Shown: in pieces, positions 36,824 through 45,238 of the stretch
Layout: every line of letters begins with the position of its first letter
Position numbering within the stretch: the stretch's first letter is position 1
Assembly: GCA_017503465.1 (NCBI GenBank)
Contig: JAFVSY010000052.1
Location: 1-45,238 of the forward strand
Source of the DNA: Tidjanibacter sp.
Lineage (GTDB): Bacteria; Bacteroidota; Bacteroidia; Bacteroidales; Rikenellaceae
Direction: 5' to 3'
DNA: 45,238 nucleotides
Notes under the pieces: generated by a model
Database searches by the model: none
Told to the model about the DNA's origin: nothing
What the model saw: the letters and a program-made list of their open reading frames with translations, nothing else
Position numbers and translations under genes: made by a program

Positions 36824-38086
36824 ATGAAAAAAACATTATTTGCAATTGCAATGCTGGCAGTGGCACTGGTAGCTTGCGACAAAGAGCCCGAAGGTGGCCA
36901 GAACAAACTCGAAGCAACTCTTACTCTCGCCGAGGGTGTTGAGGCTGCTATCGCCGAGGGTGTAGCCTATGGTTCGCCCATCGCAATCAAAGGTACTTCG
37001 AGTGTAGCACTCACCGAGGTTGTTCTGACCGGTGTGGCCAAAAATGGCAACGCCTATGCCGCCAAAGGTAGCGCACAGACTCTCGAGCAGGATGGTGCCG
37101 AGATTGACCAACTCTGGTTTGCCGACACCAAAGAGGCAACCCACGTAGAGGTTAAACTCGTTGCCGGCAACAAGGCCGCTACTTTCTACTACGCTCTGGG
37201 TGCAGTTGAGGGCGAGTGGAACTTCGGCGCTTGGTGCGAGCCTACCGCTGTTCTGAAAGCAGACGGTATCATCGCCAACAGCGTTAATGCCCCCGAGACT
37301 TATCCCAACGAGAACACTGGTGCAGGTAGCGACACTCCTTCGTTCATCTCGATGAATGGTGTGAACGTAAATGGCACTCTGAAACACATCGTTTCGCTCA
37401 ATGAGATTTTGCCCGGAAGCGGAGAAAACGCATCGTTCTGCTGGGCTAATGTATACAAGAGTACCGATAAACTCATCACCCTCACCACTCACAGGGGTTA
37501 TGTTCTTTGCGACATTCCCACCATCACCGCTGGTTCGATTGGTCGTCAGTGCGACGTTCACCAGTATGGCGAGTACAAACTCGACACCAAGAAAGCAGAC
37601 GTTGCAGCACTGAGCCGCATCGTTGGTTCGTGGGCTGGCGAGAGCTACGACGCAGATGAGTATGCTTTTGTTGACGGTCTGTTTATGTCGATTCCCGAAA
37701 AGATGGAGACTTTGGCTGACCAGATGAGGGCATTCTACCAGTTGGGTGAGATTCAGCGCGTGCTCGACAACAGCACCCTCGGTGTTGAGAACGAGCCCAC
37801 CAGCCTGAGCAACAAGAATATGTACCGCCGCTATGCAAATGCAGCAAAAGGTATCACTGCCGAGAATTTCCGAGCAGGCGACTATCTGATTATGCGTTAC
37901 AAAGGTGGTACCGCCGAGGCCCCCGTTTACACCTATGGTATCATTCAGATTGTGCAGTTGTACGATGACACCAAGGACTTCGCAGTTAATGCTGATGGTC
38001 TGAACTACATCGACACCAACAAAACTGAGAATCTTTTCTATCAGCCCAACTATTTCAACATCAAGTGCCAGATGGTTGTTAAATAA
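36824..38086 (+). CDS. Unrecognised lipoprotein, candidate surface glycan-binding protein
   Basis: 420 residues. Lipoprotein signal ALVACDKEPEGG. An N-terminal beta-sandwich-like part (about 30-125, with EATLTLAEGVEAAIAEGV and TSSVALTEVVLTGVAKNG) is followed by a mixed region with FISMNGVNVNGTLKHIVSLN, CDVHQYGEYKLD and a helical ALSRIVGSWAGESYDADEY. No enzyme motif was recognised. Its place after SusD and its highly biased codons suggest an abundant surface lipoprotein, as SusE/F-type binding proteins are. A strong terminator follows its stop codon. Function not assigned. Confidence 0.8.
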   Translation: MKKTLFAIAMLAVALVACDKEPEGGQNKLEATLTLAEGVEAAIAEGVAYGSPIAIKGTSSVALTEVVLTGVAKNGNAYAAKGSAQTLEQDGAEIDQLWFADTKEATHVEVKLVAGNKAATFYYALGAVEGEWNFGAWCEPTAVLKADGIIANSVNAPETYPNENTGAGSDTPSFISMNGVNVNGTLKHIVSLNEILPGSGENASFCWANVYKSTDKLITLTTHRGYVLCDIPTITAGSIGRQCDVHQYGEYKLDTKKADVAALSRIVGSWAGESYDADEYAFVDGLFMSIPEKMETLADQMRAFYQLGEIQRVLDNSTLGVENEPTSLSNKNMYRRYANAAKGITAENFRAGDYLIMRYKGGTAEAPVYTYGIIQIVQLYDDTKDFAVNADGLNYIDTNKTENLFYQPNYFNIKCQMVVK

Positions 38087-38105
38087 GCACTCATAACCAA
38101 CTACT

Positions 38106-38154
38106 TTGCCGATGCGGGGGAATTCTATGTGTGGCCCCGCATCGGCAACTTTTT
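38106..38154 (+). terminator. Intrinsic terminator inside the GH89 locus
   Basis: TTGCCGATGCGGGG (38106-38119) pairs perfectly with CCCCGCATCGGCAA (38135-38148) over 14 bp, followed by CTTTTT to 38154. Only 42 bp separate it from the next gene, with no promoter box visible, so partial read-through is likely. Confidence 0.88.
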
Positions 38155-38196
38155 CTCAACCACACAAGACCAACACACTAAAAACAACAACAAATA

Positions 38197-40362
38197 ATGA
38201 TGAAACTGCTGCAACGATTTTGGATATTTATGGTGGTGTGTGCCACCTTGGTAGGATGTAGTGCCCAACAGAAGGAGCGCACCCGACAGATTGCTGCGGC
38301 ACGTGGGGTGATTGAGCGCACACTCGGCGCAGAGCCACAAAACCTCACACTCAAACTTACCGCCCCAACAGCAGAGGGGCTGGATACCTACAACATCTCG
38401 GCCACGGGCGGACACCTCACCATAGAGGGCTCCTCGCCCACGGCTTTGTGCTACGCTTTCAACCACTATCTCCACCGCGCCTGCCACTCGCAGGTGGTGT
38501 GGGGCGGCAAGCACCTGTGTGTGCCCGCCGAGTGGCCCGACTACAGCGAAAGCGGCACCTCGCCCTATGAGTTGCGCTACTTCCTGAACGTCTGCACCTT
38601 TGGCTACACCGCCCCCTACTGGGATTGGGAGCGTTGGGAGCAGGAACTCGACTGGATGGCTCTCCACGGAGTGAACTTCCCCTTGGCAAGCGTGGCCAGC
38701 GAGGCCATCGCAAGGCGTGTGTGGGTGCGACTCGGACTCACCCCCGAGGAGGCCGATGCCTTCTTCACGGGCGCAGCACACCTGCCTTGGCACCGTATGG
38801 GCAACCTCAACTCCTTTGACGGCCCCCTCACCGAGGAGTGGCACGAAGGACAAATAGAACTCCAGCACAAAATACTCGCCCGTATGCGAGAACTCGGTAT
38901 GAACCCCGTGGCTCCTGCCTTTGCGGGTTTTGTACCCCCAACATTCATTGAGAAAAACCCCGACATCACCTACAACCAACTCCTCTGGGGCGGCTTCGAC
39001 AAGTCGTTCAACGCAGTGGTGTTGGCCCCCAACTCTCCTTGGTTCAGCAAGATTGGACAGCTCTTTGTGGAGGAGTGGGAGGCCGAGTTTGGGGATGCAA
39101 CATACTACCTCTCCGATAGTTTCAACGAGATGCGCTTGCCCGTGGAGCCCGGCGACACCGAGGGTAAGCACGCCCTGTTGGCCGACTATGGCGAGGCCAT
39201 CTACAACTCCATCATCGCCGGCGACCCCGATGCCGTGTGGGTAACCCAAGGCTGGACTTTCGGCTACCAGCACGACTTCTGGGACAAGGAGAGTATGCAG
39301 GCCCTATTGAGCCGTGTGCCCGATGATAGGATGATTATCATCGACCTCGGTTGCGACTACCCCAAGTGGGTGTGGAAAACCGAGCAGACGTGGAAGGTAC
39401 AAGAGGGTTTCTACGGCAAAAAGTGGATATTCAGCTATGTGCCCAACTTCGGTGGCAAGGTGTTGCCCACGGGCGAACTCCAAATGTATGCCACCTCTTC
39501 GGCCGAGGCTCTCGCTTCGCCCGCCAAGGGTAACCTCATAGGTTTCGGCTCGGCCCCCGAGGGCTTGGAGAACAACGAGGTGGTCTATGAGTTGTTGGCC
39601 GATATGGGCTGGACCTCCGAGGCCATCGACCTTGACGAGTGGGTGGAGAACTACTGCACCGCACGCTACGGAGCCTACAACGAGGACATCAAGGCCGCTT
39701 GGGATGCCTTCCGTGGGAGTGTCTACTCCTCGCTCTACTCCTATCCGAGGTTTACGTGGCAGACCGTGGTGCCCGACCAGCGCCGCAAGAGTGCCCACGA
39801 CATCAACGACCTCTTTGGCGAGGGTGTTGTACACCTGCTGGCCGCAGCCGAGGAGTGTGGTGGCTCGCCCCTCTATGTGAACGATGTGGTGGAGATGAGC
39901 GCAATGTGGCTCTCCGAGGTGGCCGACCGACACTACGAAAAGGCCCTCTCGCTCAAAGCACGTGGCTACAAGCGTGCCGCAAAGGCCGAACTCGCACAAA
40001 CCATCGAAATACTCCGCGGTGTAGACGCACTGTTGGCCCACCACCCCAACCACAGGCTTGAAAATTGGGTAACCTTGGCCCGCAAGTCGGCCGAGAGTGT
40101 GGAGGCCCAAAATGCTGCCGAGGCCAACGCCAAGAGGCTGATTGCGACTTGGGGCGGTTGGCAGGAGGACTATGCTGCAAGGCTGTGGAGCGATATGGTG
40201 GCTCGCTACTACATCCCTCGTCTGGAAATCTACTTTGCCCACGGAGCCGCCGCCACCGACAAGTGGGAAGAGGAGTGGATTGGCACCCCGATGACGGAGT
40301 TTGCCACCGCCGAGGGCAACCCCGTGGAGTTGGCAAAAAGCCTCGTGGAGCACCATAAGTAG
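38197..40362 (+). CDS. GH89 alpha-N-acetylglucosaminidase, divergent copy
   Basis: 721 residues, near the length of human NAGLU. The lipoprotein-like start TLVGCSAQQKE makes it exported. The N-terminal domain has FNHYLHRACHSQVVWGG. The catalytic barrel has YELRYFLNVCTFGYTAPYW, WERWEQELDWMALHGVNFPLA, acid/base candidate E311 in DSFNEMRLP, VWVTQGW, and nucleophile candidate E455 in APEGLENNEV. It departs from the usual family at active-site positions: SVASEAIARRVW where most have a GQ..W pattern, NSFDGPL for the usual W in that loop, and FSYVPNFGG for the usual WCMLHNFGG. It should cleave terminal alpha-GlcNAc or a close relative, but the sugar or linkage may differ from the second copy. It starts 42 bp after a terminator. 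An ATG at 38200 is an equal start. Confidence 0.92.
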   Translation: MMKLLQRFWIFMVVCATLVGCSAQQKERTRQIAAARGVIERTLGAEPQNLTLKLTAPTAEGLDTYNISATGGHLTIEGSSPTALCYAFNHYLHRACHSQVVWGGKHLCVPAEWPDYSESGTSPYELRYFLNVCTFGYTAPYWDWERWEQELDWMALHGVNFPLASVASEAIARRVWVRLGLTPEEADAFFTGAAHLPWHRMGNLNSFDGPLTEEWHEGQIELQHKILARMRELGMNPVAPAFAGFVPPTFIEKNPDITYNQLLWGGFDKSFNAVVLAPNSPWFSKIGQLFVEEWEAEFGDATYYLSDSFNEMRLPVEPGDTEGKHALLADYGEAIYNSIIAGDPDAVWVTQGWTFGYQHDFWDKESMQALLSRVPDDRMIIIDLGCDYPKWVWKTEQTWKVQEGFYGKKWIFSYVPNFGGKVLPTGELQMYATSSAEALASPAKGNLIGFGSAPEGLENNEVVYELLADMGWTSEAIDLDEWVENYCTARYGAYNEDIKAAWDAFRGSVYSSLYSYPRFTWQTVVPDQRRKSAHDINDLFGEGVVHLLAAAEECGGSPLYVNDVVEMSAMWLSEVADRHYEKALSLKARGYKRAAKAELAQTIEILRGVDALLAHHPNHRLENWVTLARKSAESVEAQNAAEANAKRLIATWGGWQEDYAARLWSDMVARYYIPRLEIYFAHGAAATDKWEEEWIGTPMTEFATAEGNPVELAKSLVEHHK

Positions 40363-40403
40363 CGCACGCCCAGACAAACGAACAAAAAAACGAACAAACA
40401 GAT

Positions 40404-42695
40404 ATGACTCAAACCGCAAAAAGCCTATTCCGATTGTTGTGGGTGTGGGTGGGAGCACTCCTTGTTGGGTGCGCCCCCGATGCCACCCAAACCACCTTCT
40501 CGCTCCGTGAGCAGACCGAGGCTGCCGAAGCACTCGTGGAACGTGTAACCGATGGCCGTGCCGATGATTTCAGGGTGGTAATTACCCAAAAGCAAGTCGA
40601 TGGCAAAGACTACTTCGCCCTCTATGCCGACCCGCAGCAGCAGGATGGTGTGGTGGTGCTTGAGGGTAGCGATGGTGTGTGTGTGGCAAGTGCGCTCAAC
40701 CACTACCTGCAAGAGTGGTGCGGTTGCCACATCAGTTGGTGTGGCTCCAGCGTGGAGTTGCCCGAAAGGCTCCCCCTGCCACAGGGTAAAACCGTCAAAA
40801 CAAGCCCCTACAAGTATCGCTACTGCTTCAACTACTGCACCTTCAACTACACTATGAGTTGGTGGGACAAGGAGCGTTGGCAGTGGGAAATTGACTTTAT
40901 GGCACTCAACGGCATCAATATGCCCCTTGCCGTAACGGGCCAAAACTCCGTGTGGCAGCGGGTCTACAGGTCGCTCGGCTTCACGGACAAAGAGTTGGAG
41001 GGTTTCTTCAGTGGCCCCGCCTACTTCAACTGGTTTTGGATGGGCAATCTGGACGGTTGGGGCGGTCCGCTGCCGCAGAGTTTCTTCCGCAAGCACGAAG
41101 CACTCCAAAAATACATCCTCCGCAGCGAGCGAGCACTCGGTATGAAGCCCGTGTTGCCCGCCTTCACGGGCCACGTTCCGCCCTCGTTTGAGCAGAAGTT
41201 CCCCGACGTGAGGGTACGCAAAACCTCGTGGGTGAACTTCCCCGAGGTTGCTGTGCTGGACCCAGAGGAGGAGATGTTCGACCGCATTGGCGAGATGTTC
41301 ATCAGGGAGCAGGCCGCACTCTATGGCACCAACCACCTCTACTCGGCCGACACCTTCAACGAAAATGACCCCCCAAGCACCGACTCGGCCTACTTGGCAG
41401 GTATGAGTCGCAAGGTGTTTGAGTCGATGAGGGCTGCCGACAGCGAGGCCGTGTGGGTGATGCAGGGGTGGCTGTTCCACCACTCCGATGATTTCTGGGG
41501 CGAGCCCGAAATAAAGGCCCTGCTGGGTGCAGTGCCCGATGATGGTATGATTATCCTCGACCTCTGGAGCGAGCGTTTCCCCGTGTGGCAGCGCACCGAA
41601 GCCTACTATGGCAAACCTTGGATATGGTGTATGTTGCACAACTTCGGCCAAAACATAACCCTCTCCGGCAACTCCGCACGTGTGGCACAAGGCCCCGCAA
41701 GCGCACTCGCCTCGCCCAAGTCGGGCAAGATGTGTGGCATTGGACTCACTCCCGAGGGCATTGAACACAACCCGATGATGTTCGCTATGATGTTGGAAAA
41801 CGTGTGGCGAGAGGAGCCCATAGAGGTGGGCGACTTTGTGGCCGACTATCTTGAAGAGAGGTATGGCGGTCGTAACGAGCAGGCCGAGCAAGCGTGGGAC
41901 ATCATCGCCGAGAGTGTCTACAACAACGATGTGAGCAACGGAGGCCCCGAGTCCATCATCACCGGCAGGCCCAACTTCAAGATGAACCCCGGAGGCACCA
42001 CCAACGTCAAACTCCACTACGACCAAATGGAGTTGGCCACAGCGTGGGACCTGCTGATGGAGTGTGCCGAGGAGTTTGAGGAGAGCGAGGGCTACCGCTA
42101 CGACCTTGTGGACATCACTCGTCAGGTGATGGCCAACCACGCCACCGTGTTGCAGCAGGAGTGTGCCAAGGCATACAAAATTGGCGACATTGAGGTCTTC
42201 GATGGCGCAGCAAACCAATTTATTTCCTATCTTTGGGACTTTGAAGAACTACTCTCCTCACGAGAGGAGTTGTTGCTCGGCAGGTGGCTGGAAGCAGCCA
42301 AAGCGATGGGTACCAACGCCGCCGAGCGAGGCCTCTATGAGCAAAACGCCCGCAACCTGCTCACCACTTGGGGCAACAAGGATTGCCGCATCAGGGACTA
42401 TGCCTGCCGTCAGTGGTCGGGAATGGTCGGCGGGTTCTACATCCCCCGCTGGGAGCGATTCTTCGCAAGCGTGCGTGAGGCTATGAGCAAGGAAGTGGAG
42501 TTTGACCAAAAACTCTTTGACGAGCAGAGCAAAGAGTGGGAATGGGAGTGGACCTTCGGCAAGGAGTGCTACCCCACCACCCCACAAGCCGATGAGATTG
42601 AGGTGGCACGCAAAATGCACTCCAAATATAGAAGCCAGCTGGAGCCTCTGCCCTATGTGGTCGCTCCCTCGGCCAAGAAGATTATTGAGAGTTAG
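40404..42695 (+). CDS. GH89 alpha-N-acetylglucosaminidase, canonical copy
   Basis: 763 residues with a lipoprotein-like signal (LLVGCAPDATQ). It keeps the family positions that the upstream copy lost: WWDKERWQWEIDFMALNGIN, TGQNSVWQRVY, GNLDGWGGPLP, FTGHVPPSF, E320 in DTFNENDPP, WVMQGWLF, WIWCMLHNFGQN and E451 in LTPEGIEHN. GH89 enzymes remove alpha-linked GlcNAc, as in heparan sulfate or the GlcNAc-alpha-1,4-Gal cap of gastric mucin. No sulfatase or heparan lyase is nearby, so heparan sulfate is less likely. It begins 41 bp after the first copy and is followed after 37 bp by the glycerate kinase gene, all in one run. Confidence 0.95.
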   Translation: MTQTAKSLFRLLWVWVGALLVGCAPDATQTTFSLREQTEAAEALVERVTDGRADDFRVVITQKQVDGKDYFALYADPQQQDGVVVLEGSDGVCVASALNHYLQEWCGCHISWCGSSVELPERLPLPQGKTVKTSPYKYRYCFNYCTFNYTMSWWDKERWQWEIDFMALNGINMPLAVTGQNSVWQRVYRSLGFTDKELEGFFSGPAYFNWFWMGNLDGWGGPLPQSFFRKHEALQKYILRSERALGMKPVLPAFTGHVPPSFEQKFPDVRVRKTSWVNFPEVAVLDPEEEMFDRIGEMFIREQAALYGTNHLYSADTFNENDPPSTDSAYLAGMSRKVFESMRAADSEAVWVMQGWLFHHSDDFWGEPEIKALLGAVPDDGMIILDLWSERFPVWQRTEAYYGKPWIWCMLHNFGQNITLSGNSARVAQGPASALASPKSGKMCGIGLTPEGIEHNPMMFAMMLENVWREEPIEVGDFVADYLEERYGGRNEQAEQAWDIIAESVYNNDVSNGGPESIITGRPNFKMNPGGTTNVKLHYDQMELATAWDLLMECAEEFEESEGYRYDLVDITRQVMANHATVLQQECAKAYKIGDIEVFDGAANQFISYLWDFEELLSSREELLLGRWLEAAKAMGTNAAERGLYEQNARNLLTTWGNKDCRIRDYACRQWSGMVGGFYIPRWERFFASVREAMSKEVEFDQKLFDEQSKEWEWEWTFGKECYPTTPQADEIEVARKMHSKYRSQLEPLPYVVAPSAKKIIES

Positions 42696-42732
42696 GGACA
42701 TACACAGTTTACACCCACCGACACACAAAAGT

Positions 42733-43893
42733 ATGAAAAAGATAACCATAGCAGTGGACTCCTTCAAGGGCTCACTCTCCTCCGCAGAGGTGGCCGAGGC
42801 AGTGGCGCAGGGCATAGAGGCCGTGTTGCCCCATTGCGAAGTGTGCAAAGTGAGCATAGCCGATGGTGGCGAAGGCACAGCCGAAGCACTCGTGGAGAGC
42901 CTCGGTGGGGAGTGGGTGCAGATGGTGGCCGGCGACCCTTTGGGTAGGCCCATTGGGGTGCGCTATGGAGTGATTGAGGAGGGGCGATGTGCCGTGGTGG
43001 AGATGGCCACAGCAAGCGGACTCCCCCTACTCACTCCCGAAGAGCGCAACCCACTGCTCACCTCCACCATTGGTACCGGAGAGATGATTGCCAACGCCAT
43101 AGGGCGAGGGTGTCGCAAGTTTCTTGTGGCCATTGGCGGAAGTGCCACCAACGACTGCGGAATGGGTATGCTCCACGCCCTGGGCTACCGCTTTGTAGAC
43201 GCACAGGGCGAGGTCCTAAAACCCTGCGGTGAGGCCCTGGCACGAATTGACCACATTGACGACACTCTTGTAAGCCCTCAGCTCCGAGAGTGTGAGTTTG
43301 TGGTGGCCTGCGATGTTACCAACCCCCTCTATGGGCCCAACGGAGCCGCCCACGTCTTTGCGCCCCAAAAGGGAGCAACCCCACAAATGGTGGAGCAGTT
43401 GGACCTCGGACTGCGCAACTTTGCACGCACCGTGAGGGCCTACAACGGCTGCGAGGTGGACTTCGTGGAGGGCGCAGGAGCCGCAGGAGGACTCGGCGCA
43501 GGCTTCGTGGGAGTGTTGGGTGCCAAGTTGCAGAGGGGCATTGATATGGTTATGGAGGCGTTGCACTTTGAGCAAAGGCTCCTCGGCAGCGACCTTGTCA
43601 TCACAGGTGAGGGGTGTATCGACTATCAAACCGTGATGGGCAAAGCACCCAGCGGAGTGTTGCACGCCGCCACCCGTCAGGGAATTCCCGTGGTGGCCAT
43701 AGGCGGAGGTGTGAGGTGGTGTGAGGCCCTCGACAAGAGTGGGTTTGCCGCCATCGTTGCCGCCACACCCGAGGGTGTGGAGTTGCAGGAGGCTATGCGC
43801 CCCGAAGTGGCAAAAAAGAACGTGAGGCTCGCCACCGAGCGCATTGTGGAGCAGTGGGTGGCCACACGCGCACACAAAACAATGAAACAATAA
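42733..43893 (+). CDS. Glycerate kinase
   Basis: 386 residues from the ATG at 42733 (MKKITIAVDSFKGSLSS); a longer frame opening at 42502 inside the GH89 gene is not credible. It phosphorylates D-glycerate to 2- or 3-phosphoglycerate in the cytoplasm. Family segments: SIADGGEGTAEALVESLGG, VVEMATASGLPLL, VAIGGSATNDCGMGMLHALG, VACDVTNPLYGPNGAA, GAGAAGGLGAG and VITGEGCIDYQTVMGKAP. It follows the GH89 gene by 37 bp and precedes a GntP permease by 46 bp. The pair would allow uptake and use of glycerate. Belongs to the GarK/GlxK family; which product it makes is not clear. Confidence 0.95.
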   Translation: MKKITIAVDSFKGSLSSAEVAEAVAQGIEAVLPHCEVCKVSIADGGEGTAEALVESLGGEWVQMVAGDPLGRPIGVRYGVIEEGRCAVVEMATASGLPLLTPEERNPLLTSTIGTGEMIANAIGRGCRKFLVAIGGSATNDCGMGMLHALGYRFVDAQGEVLKPCGEALARIDHIDDTLVSPQLRECEFVVACDVTNPLYGPNGAAHVFAPQKGATPQMVEQLDLGLRNFARTVRAYNGCEVDFVEGAGAAGGLGAGFVGVLGAKLQRGIDMVMEALHFEQRLLGSDLVITGEGCIDYQTVMGKAPSGVLHAATRQGIPVVAIGGGVRWCEALDKSGFAAIVAATPEGVELQEAMRPEVAKKNVRLATERIVEQWVATRAHKTMKQ

Positions 43894-43939
43894 ACAGCGA
43901 GGGGGCTCCCCCCTCCCGACCTAATATTATTTTCGGTTT

Positions 43940-45199
43940 ATGATGATGAGTGCTATTGGAGCATTGGTGGGCTTGGTGTTGTCCATCGTGCTGATTGTGC
44001 GCAAACTATCGCCCGTCTACAGCCTTTTGTTGGGCGCACTTGTGGGCGGTCTGCTTGGCGGACTCGGCATTGAGGCCACCGCCACCACAATGGTAAGCGG
44101 AGTGAAGGACATCACGCCCGCCATAGTGCGTATTTTGGCCGCAGGTGTGCTCTCGGGTGTGCTAATCAAGAGTGGCGCCGCCGAGAGCATATCTCACACC
44201 ATTGTGGAAAAACTCGGCCGCAAGCAGGTCTACCTCGCACTGGCCCTCTCGGTGATGTTGCTCACAGCCGTGGGCGTGTTCGTTGATGTGGCCGTAATTA
44301 CCGTGGCCCCCGTGGCCATAATGATTGGGCGCAAGTTGGGAGCCTCAAGGTTCAAGATTTTGCTCGCAATGATTGGCGGCGGCAAGTGTGGCAACATCAT
44401 CTCGCCCAACCCCAACACCATCATCGCAGCCGAAAATATGGAAGCACCGCTATCCTCGGTGATGTTCGCAGGCCTTGTGCCCGCCATCATCGGACTTCTT
44501 GTTACGGTCTACGTCATCATCCCCCTGATGCCCAACAGCGACCTCTACACCCCCACATCGGACACCGAAGAGGATGGCAGCGGAACAAAGGCACTCCCCT
44601 CATTTTGGGCCAGCGTGGCAGGTCCTCTGGTTGCCATCGCACTGCTCGCCCTGCGTCCCCTGGCAGGGGTGGCGATTGACCCTATGGTGGCTCTACCCGT
44701 GGGCGGAATCGTGGGCATTGCAACCACCCGCACGTGGAACAAGGCCGGCGAGAGCATAAGTTTCGGATTGGAGAAGATGTCGGTGGTGGCGGTGTTGCTC
44801 GTGGGCACGGGTGCCATAGCCGGCATAATCAAGGCCTCCTCGCTCACCGACCTGCTCATCGGAGCGATGGGCAGTGGCGAGGGCGGCAGGGTGCTGCTGG
44901 CTCCGCTGGCAGGTGCGATAATGTCGGCCGCCACAGCCTCAACCACCGCAGGAGCCACCGTGGCTTCGGCCTCCTTTGGGCAGACCATTCTCGCTGCAGG
45001 CATACCGGCCGTGTGGGGCGCAGCGATGATAAATGCAGGTGCCACGGTGCTGGACCACCTGCCCCACGGCTCGTTCTTCCACGCCACCGGTGGCTCGGTA
45101 GAGATGTCCATAAAACAACGCCTGCGCCTAATCCCCTACGAATCGCTTGTGGGCCTTGTGCTGGCCACCTGCTCCACCATCGCATACCTCTTGAGTTGA
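43940..45199 (+). CDS. GntP-family sugar-acid:proton symporter
   Basis: 419 residues with about a dozen hydrophobic segments spread over its length and no signal peptide, so an inner-membrane transporter. The start IGALVGLVLSIVLIVRKLSP, the loop KCGNIISPNPNTIIAAENM and the end VTGGSVEMS-like GGSVEMSIKQRL match GntP permeases, which take up gluconate, idonate or glycerate-like acids with protons. Directly downstream of a glycerate kinase gene, D-glycerate is the most likely cargo; this is from context. Slightly shorter than typical GntP (about 440). Three ATGs in a row begin the gene; any could be used. Confidence 0.92.
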   Translation: MMMSAIGALVGLVLSIVLIVRKLSPVYSLLLGALVGGLLGGLGIEATATTMVSGVKDITPAIVRILAAGVLSGVLIKSGAAESISHTIVEKLGRKQVYLALALSVMLLTAVGVFVDVAVITVAPVAIMIGRKLGASRFKILLAMIGGGKCGNIISPNPNTIIAAENMEAPLSSVMFAGLVPAIIGLLVTVYVIIPLMPNSDLYTPTSDTEEDGSGTKALPSFWASVAGPLVAIALLALRPLAGVAIDPMVALPVGGIVGIATTRTWNKAGESISFGLEKMSVVAVLLVGTGAIAGIIKASSLTDLLIGAMGSGEGGRVLLAPLAGAIMSAATASTTAGATVASASFGQTILAAGIPAVWGAAMINAGATVLDHLPHGSFFHATGGSVEMSIKQRLRLIPYESLVGLVLATCSTIAYLLS

Positions 45200-45209
45200 G
45201 AGCAAGGGG

Positions 45210-45238
45210 AATTCAAAATTCAAAATTCAAAATTCAAA
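45210..45238. repeat. AATTCAAA run at the right edge
   Basis: Iterated AATTCAAA units start 11 bp after the GntP stop codon and run out of the window. Same simple repeat as at 19786 and 26838, again directly after a stop codon. Confidence 0.7.

Noticed and set aside
42502..42732. Upstream in-frame extension of glycerate kinase into the GH89 gene
   Set aside because: It would overlap 194 bp of a confident gene in another frame; the kinase family starts at MKKITIAVDSFKG.

Overview
The window looks like chromosome of a Bacteroidales gut bacterium. Two SusC/SusD pairs, a hybrid two-component regulator, an ECF sigma/FecR pair, Bacteroidota-type promoters (TTTG and TAnnTTTG) and many lipoprotein or signal-peptide leaders all point there. 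The high GC and codon use would suit an Alistipes/Rikenellaceae-like lineage, but that placement is inference. Nearly all genes lie on the + strand; three (20903-21775, 23780-24904, 25009-25446) are on the - strand.

Region 1 (1-24904) is a pectin/galacturonan utilisation locus. It opens with the 3' part of a hybrid two-component sensor, then a secreted GH105-PL1 fusion. After a clear promoter come SusC, SusD and a very large surface lipoprotein with a beta-helix-like core, closed by an intrinsic terminator. A second unit encodes cytoplasmic galacturonate breakdown (uxaC, uxaB, a HIT-family protein, uxaA) and a lipoprotein pectin methylesterase (CE8). Next come a convergent EEP-family lipoprotein, a GH43 enzyme and a CE1-like esterase. 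Polymer is demethylated, cut and bound outside, imported through SusCD, trimmed by GH105, and galacturonate is converted to 2-keto-3-deoxygluconate. The kinase and aldolase that finish the pathway are not in the window.

Region 2 (25009-26834) holds two housekeeping-type genes: a cyclophilin peptidyl-prolyl isomerase (-) and an iron-sulfur L-cysteine desulfidase/L-serine dehydratase-family enzyme (+). A 275-bp gap packed with four kinds of intergenic repeat (26835-27109) separates this from region 3.

Region 3 (27110-45199) is a second, differently regulated utilisation locus. It encodes an ECF sigma factor, a FecR anti-sigma, a SusC with an N-terminal signalling (STN) domain, SusD, two EEP-family phosphodiesterase-like proteins around an unrecognised lipoprotein, a second unrecognised lipoprotein ending in a strong terminator, two divergent GH89 alpha-N-acetylglucosaminidases, a glycerate kinase and a GntP-family permease. 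The substrate should carry alpha-linked GlcNAc. The phosphodiesterase-like and glycerate genes hint at a glycan with phosphodiester or glycerol/glycerate parts, which is speculative.

Across the whole window the palindromes CATG and GATC are almost absent (two of each found by eye), and synonymous codons next to ATG and ATC shift to avoid them. No tRNA, rRNA, CRISPR array, transposase or phage gene was seen.
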